Assembly (NCBI GenBank): GCA_002483765.1
Contig: DLIO01000018.1
Location: 1-42,605 of the forward strand
DNA: 42,605 nt
DNA from: Lentisphaeria bacterium UBA7640
GTDB lineage: Bacteria; Verrucomicrobiota; Lentisphaeria; Victivallales; Victivallaceae
Direction: 5' to 3'
Every line of letters begins with the position of its first letter. Within the stretch, counting starts at the first letter, position 1. Both the position numbers and the translations under genes were made by a program. Positions 34,332-42,599 of the stretch are shown here, in pieces. The notes beneath the pieces are model-generated. The model worked only from the letters and a program-made list of their open reading frames with translations, ran no database searches and was not told the DNA's origin.

Positions 34332-35762
34332 ATGTTACTCTTTCTTTCCGGGATGGCATTATTGATTGTCGGTTATTTCACTTATGGCCGCTTTGTGGAA
34401 CGCATTATTGGTATTGATGAACGCGATACTCCGGCCAAAACTAAATACGATGGTGTTGATTTCCTCTATTTGCCGCACTGGAAAAACATGCTGATTCAGT
34501 TGCTCAATATCGCTGGAGTCGGCCCAGTTATCGGAGTGATTCTTGGCATTAAATTCGGCGCGATTACTTTTTTGATTATTCCGCTCGGCAATGTTATTGC
34601 CGGAGCTGTTCACGATTTCATCTCTGGAATGATGTCAATTCGCCATGGTGGCTCCAATCTACCAGCCTTAATCCGTATCACTCTCGGCAACAATTATTAC
34701 CGTTTCTTTTCATTGTTCATGACCGTGTTACTGCTTTTAGTCGTTGCGGTATTTATCAATATTCCGGCTGGACTAATAAATCTGATGTTGCCAAGTGGAG
34801 AAATGTTCTGGGTCGCCGTTAGCGCTATCTTCATTTATTACATCTGCGCGACACTGTTTCCAGTCGATAAAATTATTGGCAAGGTTTATCCATTATTCGG
34901 CTTTTTGCTACTGATTGGCACTTCTGCGGTCTTTATCTCGCTGATGTGGAACAGTATCGGCAATCCGTCAATATTGAGAGAAAGCCTAGAATTCAAGAAA
35001 AACATGAACACCGCTCCGGTGATTCCTGCGCTGTTTGTAACTATCGCCTGTGGTATTATTTCCGGTTTTCACGCGACACAATCCCCGATTATCGCGCGCA
35101 CCATGTCTTCAGAACGCCAAGGGCGACAGGCTTTTTACGGCATGATGATTATCGAAGGAATTATCGCCATGATCTGGGCCGCCGCTGGAATGGCAATTTA
35201 CAACCTCCACCCAGAGCTGATGCAGGTCAATGCCACCTCAGCGCTTAAAGCCATTACTACACATTTTCTAGGAAATATTCTCAGTTCGCTAACTATTATC
35301 GGAATAATTGTCTTGGCAATCACTTCCGGCGACACTGCAATGCGTAGCCTCCGCCTCAGCTTGGGCGAAATTCTAAATATCCAACAAAAGAGTTTCAAAA
35401 ACCGCATACTGCTTTGCTTGCCATTGATTGTTATCGTTGCGGCGCTGCTGTGGTGGTCAAATCTCAGCGCCGCCTCATTCAGCAATCTTTGGAACTATTT
35501 TGCTTGGGGCAACCAAGTTTTAGCCGCCTCGACGTTACTAGCTGGAACCGTCTGGTTACATCATCAAAATAAAATCAGCTGGATTGCGGCTGTGCCTGCG
35601 GCTTTCATGGTGTTTATCGTTGTTTCGTACATTTTGTGGGTATCGCCGGAAAAAGGTGGCCCTGCCGGACTTGGATTATCACTTGGCGTCGCATATATAA
35701 TTGCAGGGATTTCCGCTATTTTAGCCTTAATTTGGACATACCGCAGAAAAGCCAACTTTTAA
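34332..35762 (+). CDS. cstA: CstA-family carbon-starvation transporter
   Basis: 476-residue multi-pass membrane protein. Family marks: YFTYGRFVERIIGIDERDTP, HWKNMLIQLLNIAGVGPVIG, GAVHDFISGMMSIRHGG, and GFHATQSPIIARTMSSERQG. It is much shorter than E. coli CstA (about 700 residues), matching the short form of the family. CstA proteins import pyruvate or peptides under carbon limitation. Same strand and downstream of the GntR-oxidoreductase pair, with a palindromic repeat between. The ribosome binding site is weak (GGGA about 11 bases upstream). Confidence 0.88.
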   Translation: MLLFLSGMALLIVGYFTYGRFVERIIGIDERDTPAKTKYDGVDFLYLPHWKNMLIQLLNIAGVGPVIGVILGIKFGAITFLIIPLGNVIAGAVHDFISGMMSIRHGGSNLPALIRITLGNNYYRFFSLFMTVLLLLVVAVFINIPAGLINLMLPSGEMFWVAVSAIFIYYICATLFPVDKIIGKVYPLFGFLLLIGTSAVFISLMWNSIGNPSILRESLEFKKNMNTAPVIPALFVTIACGIISGFHATQSPIIARTMSSERQGRQAFYGMMIIEGIIAMIWAAAGMAIYNLHPELMQVNATSALKAITTHFLGNILSSLTIIGIIVLAITSGDTAMRSLRLSLGEILNIQQKSFKNRILLCLPLIVIVAALLWWSNLSAASFSNLWNYFAWGNQVLAASTLLAGTVWLHHQNKISWIAAVPAAFMVFIVVSYILWVSPEKGGPAGLGLSLGVAYIIAGISAILALIWTYRRKANF

Positions 35763-35955
35763 TTCAAGACGGAGATAATTCAAGGTAAAAATCATAAATA
35801 TACAAAAAAACACCATGTCAAAGCAACTTCGATTGACCACTTTCTGCTGCTCTTTCTATTCCAACAATTACTATCGGCACAGCAGAATCACCCCTTCCCC
35901 GAACTCATCTAAGATTGCAAGAATTTGACTGAAGACTTTAAAGATATTATAAATA

Positions 35956-35983
35956 TTGTTTTTCATTTTGCTCGTATTATATT
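35956..35983 (+). promoter_or_regulatory. possible ligA promoter
   Basis: TTGTTT, 16-base spacer, TATATT. A start near 35990 would put both ligA start codons (36007 and 36085) on the mRNA. The preceding stretch from 35763 shows no gene. Confidence 0.35.
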
Positions 35984-36084
35984 ATTTTTCTTAACGAGGA
36001 CGTATTATGAGTTTTTTTAGCAGAACAATAATGTTGGTTTCCGCCGTTTTTATTCTTCTTCCAATTTTCGCAAAGGAGCACGCG

Positions 36085-37971
36085 ATGACTTTAGACTATA
36101 TCAATTTTAATGCCAGCACGCTTAACGAAGCTCAACTGATACAATTGGTTGAACATCACAACCGATGTTACTGGGACAACGTGGAACCAGAGATATCTGA
36201 CGAACGTTATGACGAATTAATGCGGGCACTGCGCAAACTCAATCCAAAACATCCATTGCTAAGTTTTGTTGGTACCCAAAAAGTTGAAAGCAGTGGTAAA
36301 GTCACTCACCGTCAAGCGATGCTGTCCCTCGATAAAGCTTATTCCGTCAAAGAAGTGCTGACTTGGGCGACCAAATACGCGCGTAATAAAAACGAACTAT
36401 TTTTAATTCAACCGAAGTATGACGGCATCTCGGCGAATTATGAAAACAACGTGCTGGCGACTCGTGGCGATGGCGAAACTGGTGAAAACATTACAGCAAA
36501 ACTACCTTTAATTGAACTAGAAACACTCGGCTATCGCGGTCCAGTTGACCGCCCAGTACGTGGCGAAATAGTGATCCGCAATGACGATTTTAAAAATATT
36601 TATGCTAATATCGTTAGAAAAGGAGGAAGTTCTTATAAGAATTCTCGCAACGCCGTCGCCGGAATTATGGGACTAAAAGATATCTCCGACATGACCCGCC
36701 AAAAAGCCAAATTAACTTTAGTCGATTACAATATGATCACTTACCAGGTGACCCTTGAAGAGTTTGAAGCCAAATGGTCTGAAATTGTTATTGAAATCGA
36801 AAAACTACCGTATCCGCTTGATGGGATCGTAATAAAACTAGCTGATCAACCCTATCGTGAATCACTCGGTGTTACCGCACATCATCCACGCGGTCAAATT
36901 GCTTTTAAATTCAGTGGAGTCCGGCGCGAAAGTAAATTATTGAACGTAAAATGGAGTTTTGGTAAAAATTGTCTCACTCCGGTCGCGGAGATTGAGCCAG
37001 TCGAAATTGGTGGCATCACGATTCGTCATGCTACCTTACATAACGCACAAAACATTGAAGATAAAAACATCTATATCGGCGATACCGTGGTGGTGGAGCG
37101 CGCTGGGGACGTTATTCCCTATATCATTGAAGCACGTCCGGGAGTGGAACGCAAAGACCCAATGATCAGCCAATGCCCAAGCTGTAACAGTCAGTTGACC
37201 CGACGTGGTCCAGACCTCAGTTGCACCAATCCTGAATGCCCAGAAACCAAAGTACAGCTACTTTATGCTGCGGTCCGCAATATCGGCATCGAACGGCTCG
37301 GTGAACCGAATATTCGCCGTTTGATCTCCGATTGTGGCGTTAAATCGCTTAAAGATATTTTCTCATTGAAGATGGAAGATATTCTCAAACTTGAGGGTTT
37401 TAAAGAAAAATCAGCCACTAATTTATTGAACGAAATCGCCAAAGCGCGTGTCGTCAATGATTACCAACTGCTGGCGGCGCTAAATATTCCCAATATCGGC
37501 CCCAATATCGCAAAACTGATTTTGACTGAATACAACCTGACTGAACTGCGCCAACTTGATGCCGTTGAACTGTCAAAAATAAATGGTATCGGTCCAGAAC
37601 GCGCCAATGCGGTTGAACGCGAACTGCGAGCACAATCTTTGTTGCTTGACGATCTACTCGAAGCGGTTACAGTAAAAACCACGAAGGGTTTAACTACGAG
37701 TAATGCTCCGCATATATGCTTTACTGGAAAAATGCCGGAAAAGCGTTCATTCTACCAAGAATTAGCACGCGAACGTGGGTTCGAACCGGTTGATGACGTT
37801 AACGCTAATTTGTCATTGCTAGTCGCCGATGATCCAAATGGTTCCAGTTCAAAAATAAAAAAAGCCCGCAAAAACGGCACAAAAATCGTTAGCCTAGAGG
37901 AATGGCTCGGCACAGCGCCGAGCGCTATTCCGCAAGAAACCAAAACCGAACAACTGGAACTTGGATTTTGA
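36085..37971 (+). CDS. ligA: NAD-dependent DNA ligase
   Basis: Seals 5'-phosphate/3'-hydroxyl nicks using NAD. From ATG 36085 (AAGGAG six bases upstream) it is 628 residues. Domain Ia has HHNRCYWDNVEPEISDERYD. The adenylation motif IQPKYDGISANY gives Lys111, then TRGDGETGEN. The OB fold and a Cys4 zinc finger follow (CPSC 364-367, CTNPEC 380-385), then helix-hairpin-helix repeats (LNIPNIGPNIAK, INGIGPERA) and a BRCT domain (~540-615). All domains of a housekeeping LigA are present. A second in-frame start at 36007, with its own GAGGA, would add 26 residues that look like a signal peptide. The DUF2851 gene overlaps its stop. Confidence 0.93.
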   Translation: MTLDYINFNASTLNEAQLIQLVEHHNRCYWDNVEPEISDERYDELMRALRKLNPKHPLLSFVGTQKVESSGKVTHRQAMLSLDKAYSVKEVLTWATKYARNKNELFLIQPKYDGISANYENNVLATRGDGETGENITAKLPLIELETLGYRGPVDRPVRGEIVIRNDDFKNIYANIVRKGGSSYKNSRNAVAGIMGLKDISDMTRQKAKLTLVDYNMITYQVTLEEFEAKWSEIVIEIEKLPYPLDGIVIKLADQPYRESLGVTAHHPRGQIAFKFSGVRRESKLLNVKWSFGKNCLTPVAEIEPVEIGGITIRHATLHNAQNIEDKNIYIGDTVVVERAGDVIPYIIEARPGVERKDPMISQCPSCNSQLTRRGPDLSCTNPECPETKVQLLYAAVRNIGIERLGEPNIRRLISDCGVKSLKDIFSLKMEDILKLEGFKEKSATNLLNEIAKARVVNDYQLLAALNIPNIGPNIAKLILTEYNLTELRQLDAVELSKINGIGPERANAVERELRAQSLLLDDLLEAVTVKTTKGLTTSNAPHICFTGKMPEKRSFYQELARERGFEPVDDVNANLSLLVADDPNGSSSKIKKARKNGTKIVSLEEWLGTAPSAIPQETKTEQLELGF

Positions 37972-39269
37972 CAAAATTTAAAGAGTTACGAGTTCAGCAT
38001 TGGTGGAATTCTTTAGAGCCTGGAACGACTTTAAAAACCGCAGATAACTGTGAATTGGAAATCATTTCAACTGGAATTTGGAATAAATCAGCGGGTCCAG
38101 ACTTCCACCACGCGCGCATCAAATTGGGAAATCAGATTATCGATGGCGATATTGAGATTCATTGCCGCGCTTCCGATTGGTTCCGTCATAATCACGAACC
38201 CAATCCAGCTTATTTCAACGTAATTTTACATGTTGCCGAATTTGATGATTTAACAACTATCCAACGCGAGATGTTACCGCCTTTGTTAATCCTTAAAGCT
38301 GATCAACACCCAAATGACGCAATGTCACAGATAAAGCCCGGAGATTGTTCGGCACTTTTCATAAAAAAATCCGAATCGCAACTTCGCCATTTTCTTGAAG
38401 AAGCCGGCATGGAACGCTTCACCAATAAATCCGTTAAAATTATGCGCGACGCTTTGGCAGATGGAATTGAATTTTGTACACTACGCGCCATGTTTGACGG
38501 TATCGGCTATAAAAATAATCGCAGCAATTTTGTTGAACTGTTTAACCGTTACCATGAATATCCAGAAAATATTCGTAGCGAACATTATGAAGCAATTCTC
38601 TGGGGTGAATCTGGATTATTGCCAGATCCAGCAGTCAATCCGCCAGCACAACCACTCTTAGATTTTGAAACGTCTTGCTGGGATCGTTGGTGGAGCATAC
38701 GAATAAAATCACGCCCACAAATAGCGTGGAAACGCAGTTCCGCACGGCCAGTGAATTCACCTGAACGAAGACTAGCGGCAGCAGTTCAAATCATCAAAAA
38801 ATTTGGCGAAACGCCATTGCGCTATTTTTCTAAGATGCACCAAAGCGCTTCTTCTTATGACGTTTTCAACCGTCAACTGCTAGAAGAACTGAGACTGAAT
38901 GATCTGTTATGGAATAATTGGACGGATTTCTACACGCCACTCAAAGTTCCAAACGCAGTACTTGGGCAATCTCGCGCCAACGAATTGGCGGTGAACGTGG
39001 TGCTTCCCGCGCTACATGCTTACGGTAAATTAAATCAAGAAGCTGGCTTAAGTGAATTTGCCGCCAAAGCTTGGCGACAATTACCACCGATACAACAAAA
39101 CATTGTCACGCGCACTGCTGCGGCGAAATGGTTTGGCGAACATCCACATCACAAACTGATTTATGCCAATGCTGCCACCAGTCAGGGAGCTATGCTTCTA
39201 TATCAAAAATTTTGTGAGAATTGCAACAGTGATTGCGCTGGTTGTCGGCTCAATGATTCAATGTATTGA
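37968..39269 (+). CDS. DUF2851-family protein
   Basis: 433 residues from TTG 37968; function unknown for the family. Typical segments: VQHWWNSLEPGTTLKTADN, STGIWNKSAGPDFHHARIKL, GDIEIHCRASDWFRHNHEPN, and a C-terminal cysteine cluster CENCNSDCAGC. The start is a judgement: TTG overlaps the ligA TGA (TTGA) and has GGAAC eight bases upstream, whereas ATG 37902 would overlap ligA by 70 bases and add an unlikely low-complexity N-terminus. Translation is probably coupled to ligA. Confidence 0.82.
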   Translation: MTKFKELRVQHWWNSLEPGTTLKTADNCELEIISTGIWNKSAGPDFHHARIKLGNQIIDGDIEIHCRASDWFRHNHEPNPAYFNVILHVAEFDDLTTIQREMLPPLLILKADQHPNDAMSQIKPGDCSALFIKKSESQLRHFLEEAGMERFTNKSVKIMRDALADGIEFCTLRAMFDGIGYKNNRSNFVELFNRYHEYPENIRSEHYEAILWGESGLLPDPAVNPPAQPLLDFETSCWDRWWSIRIKSRPQIAWKRSSARPVNSPERRLAAAVQIIKKFGETPLRYFSKMHQSASSYDVFNRQLLEELRLNDLLWNNWTDFYTPLKVPNAVLGQSRANELAVNVVLPALHAYGKLNQEAGLSEFAAKAWRQLPPIQQNIVTRTAAAKWFGEHPHHKLIYANAATSQGAMLLYQKFCENCNSDCAGCRLNDSMY

Positions 39270-39295
39270 CATCAATATTTCCCTGATGAAGTTCA

Positions 39296-39314
39296 CGCGC
39301 GCATTATGCGCGCG
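39296..39314. repeat. dispersed GC/CG palindrome, copy 5
   Basis: Perfect 9-base arms CGCGCGCAT and ATGCGCGCG around T, then CTAACTTTAGG. It is 27 bases after the DUF2851 stop. Confidence 0.88.
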
Positions 39315-39461
39315 CTAACTTTAGGAATCGTTTTTATGCAATATGGGAGCTATGCTTAATAGAGTAAAGATTGTCTTAAAACCGTTCCCCAGATTGAAAA
39401 ATTGGATTAGCACACTAAATTTTATAGCTTATCCTTTCAACTAAAAACTAATGGAGCATGA

Positions 39462-39803
39462 ATGAATAAACGACTGCGTAAGAAAAAATTTGTGGCAGAA
39501 TTTCAGGAAGCCGGATTTGAATTTTTCGCTAACTTCACCGCTGAAGACTGGGAAAGATTCACCGCCAAGTTTGCTGAAATCGTTGAAAAGCATAACGTCT
39601 ATTTCCATGGACATTGTGCCGAAAATGATAATGGAATCGAATCTATTGAAGGTTTTGTTATTCTTGGAACAATCAAAGCAAATCTTGATGAAATTGGTAA
39701 AAACTTCATAAAAGAACTGACCGAAACCCTGCAACTCACCAACGTCAAAACTGGCGAGCTCGAAGATGCCCATTACCCGGGTCGAACTCTTAAAGTCGGC
39801 TGA
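39462..39803 (+). CDS. yggL: YggL-family (DUF469) 50S-associated protein
   Basis: 113 residues. The opening MNKRLRKKKFVAEFQEAGFE matches the family start (RRLRKKMHIDEFQELGF in E. coli YggL). The centre has GHCAENDNGIESIEGFVILG, and the end has ETLQLTNVKTGELEDAHY. YggL binds the large ribosomal subunit and influences its assembly; that role is transferred by family. GGAG seven bases upstream of the ATG. It precedes the phosphatase gene, separated by two alternative hairpins. Confidence 0.8.
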   Translation: MNKRLRKKKFVAEFQEAGFEFFANFTAEDWERFTAKFAEIVEKHNVYFHGHCAENDNGIESIEGFVILGTIKANLDEIGKNFIKELTETLQLTNVKTGELEDAHYPGRTLKVG

Positions 39804-39835
39804 GAATATTAATATCCGGCACTCAGCCGGATATT
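39797..39835 (+). promoter_or_regulatory. two mutually exclusive hairpins between yggL and the phosphatase gene
   Basis: Stem B: AATATCCGGC (39811-39820) with GCCGGATATT (39826-39835), perfect, five-base loop, ending nine bases before the phosphatase ATG. Stem A: CGGCTGAG (39797-39804, over the yggL stop) with CTCAGCCG (39822-39829). They share 39822-39829, so only one can form. The T-run after stem B is short (CTTT), so termination would be weak at best. Confidence 0.55.
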
Positions 39836-39844
39836 CTTTAAAAA

Positions 39845-40606
39845 ATGTATAGTGCTGAAAATTACAAATTAATTCTTGCCGGTGAAACTCATACAGGACT
39901 CTGTAGTAAAACCAATGAAGACAATTTTTGCTACCTAAGCCGTGCTGACGAAATTAACCAAATGGCAATGATCGCCGACGGTATCGGTGGCCATGCTGAT
40001 GGCGCTTTGGCGAGCCGTTTATGTTGTCAAATCATGCTAAAAGCTTGGAATGAATGTGGAGTAGGTCATGAAGTTGATCCGAAAAAAATCCAACAGTCCA
40101 TGATCAATGAGGCTGCACACTGTAACAGCCTCATTAACCAAATGAACCAAAATCGGAACGGTAGTAAAATAATGGGCACCACATTAGTGGTAGCAGTCTT
40201 TACGCCAAATCACATCATCATCGGACATGTGGGCGATAGTCGTTTTTATTGCTTTGAAGATTCCACGATTGAGTTTCTGACGCGGGATCATAGCTTAGTG
40301 ATGGAATTAGCCCAACAAAAAATGATTTCAGCCTCCGAAATGAATGGACATCCTTATTCACACATAATCCTACGTGCAATCGGTACTACACCACACATCA
40401 AAATTGAAACTAAAATCCATAAACGCCATCCAGGGCAACGTTTCCTGCTGTGCTCAGATGGATTGAACAGACATCTTTCAGACCCACAAATCCTTGGTAT
40501 CATCCAAGAGTCCGAATCTCCTCGCGAGGCAGTTGATGCATTGATCCGTTCCACCCTGCGCTCCGGAGCCCAAGATAATGTCACCGCAATCTGTGCATTT
40601 CATTAA
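39845..40606 (+). CDS. PP2C-family Ser/Thr protein phosphatase
   Basis: 253 residues, bacterial Stp/PrpC size, with no membrane segment. Metal-binding and catalytic motifs are present: KTNEDNF (Asp26), MIADGIGGHADG (Asp45-Gly46), GTTLVVAVF, HVGDSRFYCF (128-137), LCSDGLNRHLSD (Asp205) and GAQDNVTAIC (Asp244). It removes phosphate from Ser/Thr and most likely reverses the kinase encoded two genes on. No Shine-Dalgarno sequence is visible; a hairpin ends nine bases upstream of the start, which may limit translation. Confidence 0.9.
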   Translation: MYSAENYKLILAGETHTGLCSKTNEDNFCYLSRADEINQMAMIADGIGGHADGALASRLCCQIMLKAWNECGVGHEVDPKKIQQSMINEAAHCNSLINQMNQNRNGSKIMGTTLVVAVFTPNHIIIGHVGDSRFYCFEDSTIEFLTRDHSLVMELAQQKMISASEMNGHPYSHIILRAIGTTPHIKIETKIHKRHPGQRFLLCSDGLNRHLSDPQILGIIQESESPREAVDALIRSTLRSGAQDNVTAICAFH

Positions 40607-40867
40607 CTCTGACAAAAACCAACTCAGAAAATCTATTATACTGGATAGCCGTAAAACAGTAAGCTGAAAACTTGAAGGCACAAACCTCGCAAGTCAATAG
40701 AAGAATTCTATTATATTAGTATTTCCGATGTTAAAATTATCATTAAAAATCTATTTACAGCCTGATTTCTGCTTGATAAAGATTGTTTTTCTCTATTTTT
40801 AAGCTATTGTTATCATTATTAATGAGCTAAAGTTTTTACAATAATTACCTGATATTAAGGAATAATA

Positions 40868-40951
40868 ATGACTATAGATACGAACGGACCACCCCATCAT
40901 GGGATAAAATTATATTGTAGCATATCCAGATTACGACACTATTTTGAATGA
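40868..40951 (+). CDS. possible 27-residue small protein or leader peptide
   Basis: ATG 40868 to TGA 40949-40951 encodes MTIDTNGPPHHGIKLYCSIS and seven more residues. AAGGAA stands five bases upstream, a better site than that of the next gene, whose ATG follows 18 bases after this stop. It could be a small protein or a leader that couples translation. Only the ribosome binding site and position support it. Confidence 0.3.
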   Translation: MTIDTNGPPHHGIKLYCSISRLRHYFE

Positions 40952-40969
40952 TAATTTAAGCCTTCTTTA

Positions 40970-41311
40970 ATGAATATATTATTTCGATGTCAGTCCTGTG
41001 ATGCTCTAATGGATTTTCAGTTAGAATCTGGCGCAGAACGAGGTCAATGCACAAGTTGCGGGCATGATTTGGTCTACCCTTTTTTTTTCACTGCTGGACT
41101 CTCTGACAAGAGACCAAAAGCTTCAAAATTAATCCGGTTTTTCGCGCTGTTCAATCTTAAATTCTCCAGAAAGATACAGAGATTTTTCCATCAGTGCCGT
41201 GAAAAAAAACAGCAGGTTAATCTTTGCAAAGGGCGCCTACGCAAAAGTGACTTACAAGCATTGCAGTACATCGAAATCGCAATTAAAATGGAAACACACG
41301 ATGAGCACTGA
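40970..41311 (+). CDS. small zinc-ribbon protein
   Basis: 113 residues. The N-terminal treble-clef/rubredoxin-like zinc ribbon is FRCQSCDALMDF...GQCTSCGHDLVYP (two CxxC pairs). The rest is basic and helical (KASKLIRFFALFNLKFSRKI, LRKSDLQALQYIEIAIK). No visible ribosome binding site of its own. It overlaps the kinase gene by 11 bases, so it is probably translated with it and may be a partner or regulator of the kinase, which also carries a zinc ribbon. Confidence 0.6.
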   Translation: MNILFRCQSCDALMDFQLESGAERGQCTSCGHDLVYPFFFTAGLSDKRPKASKLIRFFALFNLKFSRKIQRFFHQCREKKQQVNLCKGRLRKSDLQALQYIEIAIKMETHDEH

Positions 41312-42599
41312 TTTTGATAAAACTGTACCAATGTTGAGCAAAAACACTGATTTTGATAAAACTGTACCAATGTTAAGCAAGAGCACTGATTTTGATAAAA
41401 CTGTACCAATGTTGAGCAAGAACACTGATTTTGATAAAACTGTACCAATGTTAAATACGATCCCGCTTTGCCCAGAATGCTCAACTCAAATGACTGCGCA
41501 TTCAGAATTGGACCATCTCAATCAATGCCCGAGATGCGCTCATGTCAGTGCAAAGGGCTCAATCGCACACTCAGCCATTGATGGATATAAAATTCTTCGC
41601 CAAATCGGCAGTGGTGGCATGGGACGAGTTTTCTTATGCTATCCACTTGACAATCCTGAACAACTCACTGCCCTAAAATTAGTCTTTCCTGGTCAAGATC
41701 CGCAAGGATTAACCAAAAAACGTTTCCAACAAGAAGCTAAATTGTCTTCACTTTTGAAACATCCAAACATCGTTGAAGTATACGGGTCAGGAATTGACCA
41801 TCAAAGTTGTTACATTATTATGGAATATATTGACGGTAAAGACTTAGAGTCAGTAGTTGCAGATGCTGAGCCAATGCGAGAAACTCAAATTCTTGATATT
41901 GCTGCAAAGCTTTCACATGCTCTTAGTTATGCATGGGATGAATTCAAAATTCTTCACCGTGACATTAAACCTTCCAATATCATGCTCAATTCACAGAATG
42001 AAGCGAAGTTGATGGATTTCGGTATCGCCAAATCTCTGAGTTTAGATTCCAGTACCAATAAGATCACCATGACCAACCACTGCGTGGGAACTCCACACTT
42101 CATGAGCATTGAACAATCTCGCGATAGTAGCCGCATTGACTGCCGCTCTGATATCTTCTCGCTAGGCGCTTCACTCTATTTTTTATTGACCAAACGCCAC
42201 CCATTTCCCGGCGATAACCTCGTGACCGTAGTTGGCAATATGCTCAAAGATGCACCTGAACCGCTTGAAATGGTAAATCCTGAAGTTTCTAAATCATGCG
42301 CACGTTTAATCCACGCAATGATTGCCGCTAATCCAGATGAACGCCCCCGCGATTGGGATATGATGCTCAATGAACTTGACCGAGTCGAACGGGGATTACC
42401 GCCGCAAAGCCAACGCTTGACCAAACCGCAACTAAATGAGGATTCTCTTCAATTGGCCTTAAAAATGAATTATGGAGACGAGACCCTCAATACGGCTAAT
42501 CAAACTGCTTCCACCGGTAAATTGTCTTTTTCAGAACGCCTCCGCCGTGGTTTTTTTAAGAAAAACAACCCCACCTCAGCGACTGTCAACGCGCATTAA
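41301..42599 (+). CDS. Hanks-type Ser/Thr protein kinase with N-terminal repeats and zinc ribbon
   Basis: 432 residues, no membrane segment or PASTA domain. Residues 3-54 are four 13-residue repeats (TDFDKTVPMLSKN type). A zinc ribbon follows (CPEC 57-60, CPRC 76-79), then the kinase domain: glycine loop IGSGGMGRVFLC (102-113), Lys126 in ALKLV, HRDIKPSNIML (Asp221), DFGIAK (Asp239), GTPHFMSIEQ and DIFSLGASLYFLL. All catalytic residues are present. ATG 41301 overlaps the zinc-ribbon gene and has GGAA nine bases upstream; the longer open frame lies inside that gene. The repeats carry one Thr-Val-Pro each and may be phosphorylation or docking sites (inference). Confidence 0.92.
   Translation: MSTDFDKTVPMLSKNTDFDKTVPMLSKSTDFDKTVPMLSKNTDFDKTVPMLNTIPLCPECSTQMTAHSELDHLNQCPRCAHVSAKGSIAHSAIDGYKILRQIGSGGMGRVFLCYPLDNPEQLTALKLVFPGQDPQGLTKKRFQQEAKLSSLLKHPNIVEVYGSGIDHQSCYIIMEYIDGKDLESVVADAEPMRETQILDIAAKLSHALSYAWDEFKILHRDIKPSNIMLNSQNEAKLMDFGIAKSLSLDSSTNKITMTNHCVGTPHFMSIEQSRDSSRIDCRSDIFSLGASLYFLLTKRHPFPGDNLVTVVGNMLKDAPEPLEMVNPEVSKSCARLIHAMIAANPDERPRDWDMMLNELDRVERGLPPQSQRLTKPQLNEDSLQLALKMNYGDETLNTANQTASTGKLSFSERLRRGFFKKNNPTSATVNAH
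41307..41462 (+). repeat. 39-bp tandem repeat in the kinase gene (4 units)
   Basis: Units at 41307, 41346, 41385 and 41424, nearly identical at DNA level (ACTGATTTTGATAAAACTGT core, then ACCAATGTT). The unit is 13 codons, so copy number can change without a frameshift. Near-identity of synonymous positions implies recent expansion or homogenisation. Confidence 0.92.

Noticed and set aside
39186..39356. GGGAGCTATGCTT occurring twice, at 39186 and 39344, the second with a 30-codon frame
   Set aside because: A 13-base match in AT-rich DNA with no extended homology; the short frame has poor ribosome binding site spacing (two bases).
41307..41462. Regularly spaced repeats considered as a CRISPR array
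   Set aside because: The units are contiguous, without spacers, and in frame with the kinase gene.
41191..41484. Minus-strand frame with a striking LVQFYQNQC repeat
   Set aside because: It is the antisense reading of the 39-bp repeats in the kinase gene.
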